Origin: Azospirillum melinis
GTDB lineage: Bacteria; Pseudomonadota; Alphaproteobacteria; Azospirillales; Azospirillaceae
Reading direction: 5' to 3'
Length of the DNA stretch: 42,521 nt
NCBI RefSeq assembly: GCF_013340935.1
Contig: NZ_WHOS01000063.1
Location: forward strand, 1-42,521
The translations under genes and the position numbers were made by a program. Under the pieces are notes generated by a model. It did no database searches and was not told where the DNA came from. It saw only the letters and a program-made list of their open reading frames with translations. This document shows, one piece after another, positions 41,139 to 42,521 of the stretch. Numbering within the stretch: position 1 is the first letter of the stretch; every line of letters begins with the position of its first letter.

Positions 41139-41959
41139 ACACGCTCCTGATCGTCGCCGGCAAGGAACTGCGCGAGGCGACGCGCAACCGCTGGGTCGTC
41201 GCCACCACCCTGCTGATGGCGGCGCTGGCCCTGACGCTCAGCTTCCTCGGCTCCGTCCCCACCGGCACGGTCGGCGTCGGCCCGGTGGAGGTCACCATCG
41301 TCAGCCTGTCGAGCCTGACCATCTTCCTGCTGCCCCTGATAGCATTGCTGCTGTCCTTCGACGCCGTGGTGGGGGAGATCGACCGCGGCACCATGACGCT
41401 GCTGCTGTCCTACCCGGTGGCGCGCTGGCAGCTCCTGCTCGGCAAGTTCCTCGGCCATGCCGCGGTGATCGCGCTGGCGACGGTGGTCGGCTACGGCGCC
41501 GCCGGGGTGGCGCTCGCCATGGGCAATACCGCCATCGGCCCGGAGAGTTGGCGCGCCTTCGCCGCGATGATCGGGTCCAGCGTGATGCTGGGCGCCGCCT
41601 TCACCGCACTCGGCTATCTCGCCTCCACCATCGTCCGCGACCGCGGCACGGCGGCCGGCATCGCGGTGGCGGTGTGGCTGGGATTCGTCCTGCTCTACGA
41701 CATGGCCCTGCTCGGCATCCTCGCCAGCGGCAGCGGCCTGGGGGTGGAGACGCTGAACTGGCTGCTGCTCGCCAACCCGGCCGACGCCTACCGCCTGTTC
41801 AACCTGACCGGCTTCAAGGGCGTCAGCGCCTTCGCCGGCACCGCCGGCCTCGCCGCCCATGTCCAGCTTTCGGTCCCGCTGCTGCTGGCGGTGATGGCCG
41901 GCTGGATCGCCGCCCCGCTGGCGCTGGCCGCCGCCCTCTTTTCGAGGAAGCAGATCTGA
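41135..41959 (+). CDS. nosY: NosY, ABC permease for NosZ maturation
   Basis: 274 residues with about six membrane segments, from LLIVAGKELREATRNRWVVATTLLMAALALTLSFLG to LLLAVMAGWIAAPLALAAALFSRKQI. It starts with NTLLIVAGKELREA, the cytoplasmic coupling helix common in this family. It overlaps nosF by 4 bp and nosL by one base, so translation of the maturation genes is coupled. Confidence 0.95.
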   Translation: MNTLLIVAGKELREATRNRWVVATTLLMAALALTLSFLGSVPTGTVGVGPVEVTIVSLSSLTIFLLPLIALLLSFDAVVGEIDRGTMTLLLSYPVARWQLLLGKFLGHAAVIALATVVGYGAAGVALAMGNTAIGPESWRAFAAMIGSSVMLGAAFTALGYLASTIVRDRGTAAGIAVAVWLGFVLLYDMALLGILASGSGLGVETLNWLLLANPADAYRLFNLTGFKGVSAFAGTAGLAAHVQLSVPLLLAVMAGWIAAPLALAAALFSRKQI

Positions 41960-42492
41960 TGCGCACCCTCCGGACCCTCCTTCTCGCCGCCGCCCTCCTG
42001 GCACCGCTCGCCGCCTGCAAGCAGGAAAAGGCGGAGGTCGCCCCGCCGCCGCCGGCCACCCTGACCGCCGACGCCATCGGCCATTACTGCGGCATGAACC
42101 TCGCCGACCATGCCGGCCCCAAGGGCCAGATCCTGGTGAAGGGGCAGGAGCGGCCGATCTGGCTGTCCTCCGTCCGCGACACCTTCGCCTTCACCATGCT
42201 GCCGGAGGAGCCGAAGGAGATCGGCGCCATCTATGTCACCGACATCGCCAAGGCCAAGGACCCCGCCGCCCCCGACATGACGGCCTGGGTGGAGGCGCGC
42301 AAGGCGTGGTACGTGCTGGGCAGCCGCTTGCGCGGCGGCATGGGCGAGGCGGAGCCCTATCCCTTCTCCGACAAGGCGGCGGCAGAGCGCTTCGCCGCAG
42401 CCAACGGCGGCACAATCCTGCGCTTCGCCGACGTGCATGAGGACCGGATCCTCACCCCGCCCGCCGCCACCATGGCCGAGGGAGAGCATTGA
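41959..42492 (+). CDS. nosL: NosL, copper-binding outer-membrane lipoprotein
   Basis: 177 residues. The signal peptide ends in the lipobox LAAC (C20). HYCGMNLADHAGPKGQILVKG carries the CxM copper-binding pair of NosL, and WYVLGSRLRGGMG with the ends of the beta-sheet follow the family. NosL delivers Cu(I) to the NosDFY complex for the copper Z site. It starts in a TGATG overlap with nosY. Confidence 0.95.
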   Translation: MRTLRTLLLAAALLAPLAACKQEKAEVAPPPPATLTADAIGHYCGMNLADHAGPKGQILVKGQERPIWLSSVRDTFAFTMLPEEPKEIGAIYVTDIAKAKDPAAPDMTAWVEARKAWYVLGSRLRGGMGEAEPYPFSDKAAAERFAAANGGTILRFADVHEDRILTPPAATMAEGEH

Positions 42493-42521
42493 TGGAAACC
42501 GCTCTCACCCGCCCCTTCACC
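42492..42521 (+). CDS. Start of the next nos gene, probably nosX (ApbE-like flavin transferase); truncated by the window
   Basis: Ten codons (METALTRPFT) are visible, starting in a TGATG overlap with nosL. The common order nosRZDFYLX suggests nosX, the FAD:protein FMN transferase that loads FMN onto NosR. The identity rests on gene order alone. Confidence 0.45.
   Translation, partial: METALTRPFT

Overview
The window looks like a piece of a secondary replicon (plasmid or chromid) of a high-GC alphaproteobacterium, most likely Azospirillum or a close relative in the Rhodospirillales. The assignment is an inference. It rests on the high-GC codon use, a Tat-type (clade I) nosRZDFYL cluster, a ParA/ParB pair next to the nos genes, and interspersed CCCTCTCCCG palindromes. 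No rRNA, tRNA or CRISPR array was seen.

Layout. (1) 1-2858, minus strand: a 2-hydroxyacid operon of an RraA-like aldolase, a D-2-hydroxyacid dehydrogenase and the N-terminal third of a YdiJ-type FAD/Fe-S oxidase. (2) 3268-20680, mostly minus strand: a large CoA-dependent aromatic catabolic region. It holds a hydratase/3-hydroxyacyl-CoA dehydrogenase fusion, a fused indolepyruvate:ferredoxin oxidoreductase, a D-lactate-dehydrogenase-type flavoprotein, a [2Fe-2S]/FAD reductase, a CaiB-type CoA transferase, a PaaK-type ligase, a PaaN-type aldehyde dehydrogenase, a cysteine-less thiolase homologue with its OB-fold partner, a PaaG-like isomerase, a MaoC protein resembling the PaaZ hydratase domain, and a 364-residue ferritin-like diiron protein. 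(3) 21168-25784, plus strand: an ArgE-like deacylase, an MHS-type transporter, an FMN alpha-hydroxyacid oxidase and a MarR regulator. (4) 25895-31463, minus strand: a TetR regulator and a branched-chain-amino-acid-type ABC importer with fused LivM-LivG. (5) 31626-31946: an IS6-family transposase remnant. (6) 32023-33963: parA, parB and a double palindrome that could be a centromere. (7) 34221-42521, plus strand: nosR, nosZ, nosD, nosF, nosY, nosL and the first ten codons of the next gene.

How the parts fit. Region 2 contains recognisable counterparts of most phenylacetyl-CoA pathway steps (ligase, isomerase, oxepin-CoA hydrolase, semialdehyde dehydrogenase, beta-oxidation), but no paaABCD epoxidase genes are visible. 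A single ferritin-like diiron protein leads the main operon and a ferredoxin-type reductase sits within it. The main hypothesis is that this pair replaces the multicomponent epoxidase for an arylacetyl-CoA substrate. The indolepyruvate oxidoreductase would supply arylacetyl-CoA from arylpyruvates, and the Liv transporter would import the substrate. A TetR operator of the form GACCGnCCGGnCGGTC recurs before the diiron gene, the oxidoreductase, the hydratase/dehydrogenase, the transporter and the tetR gene, which ties these units into one regulon.
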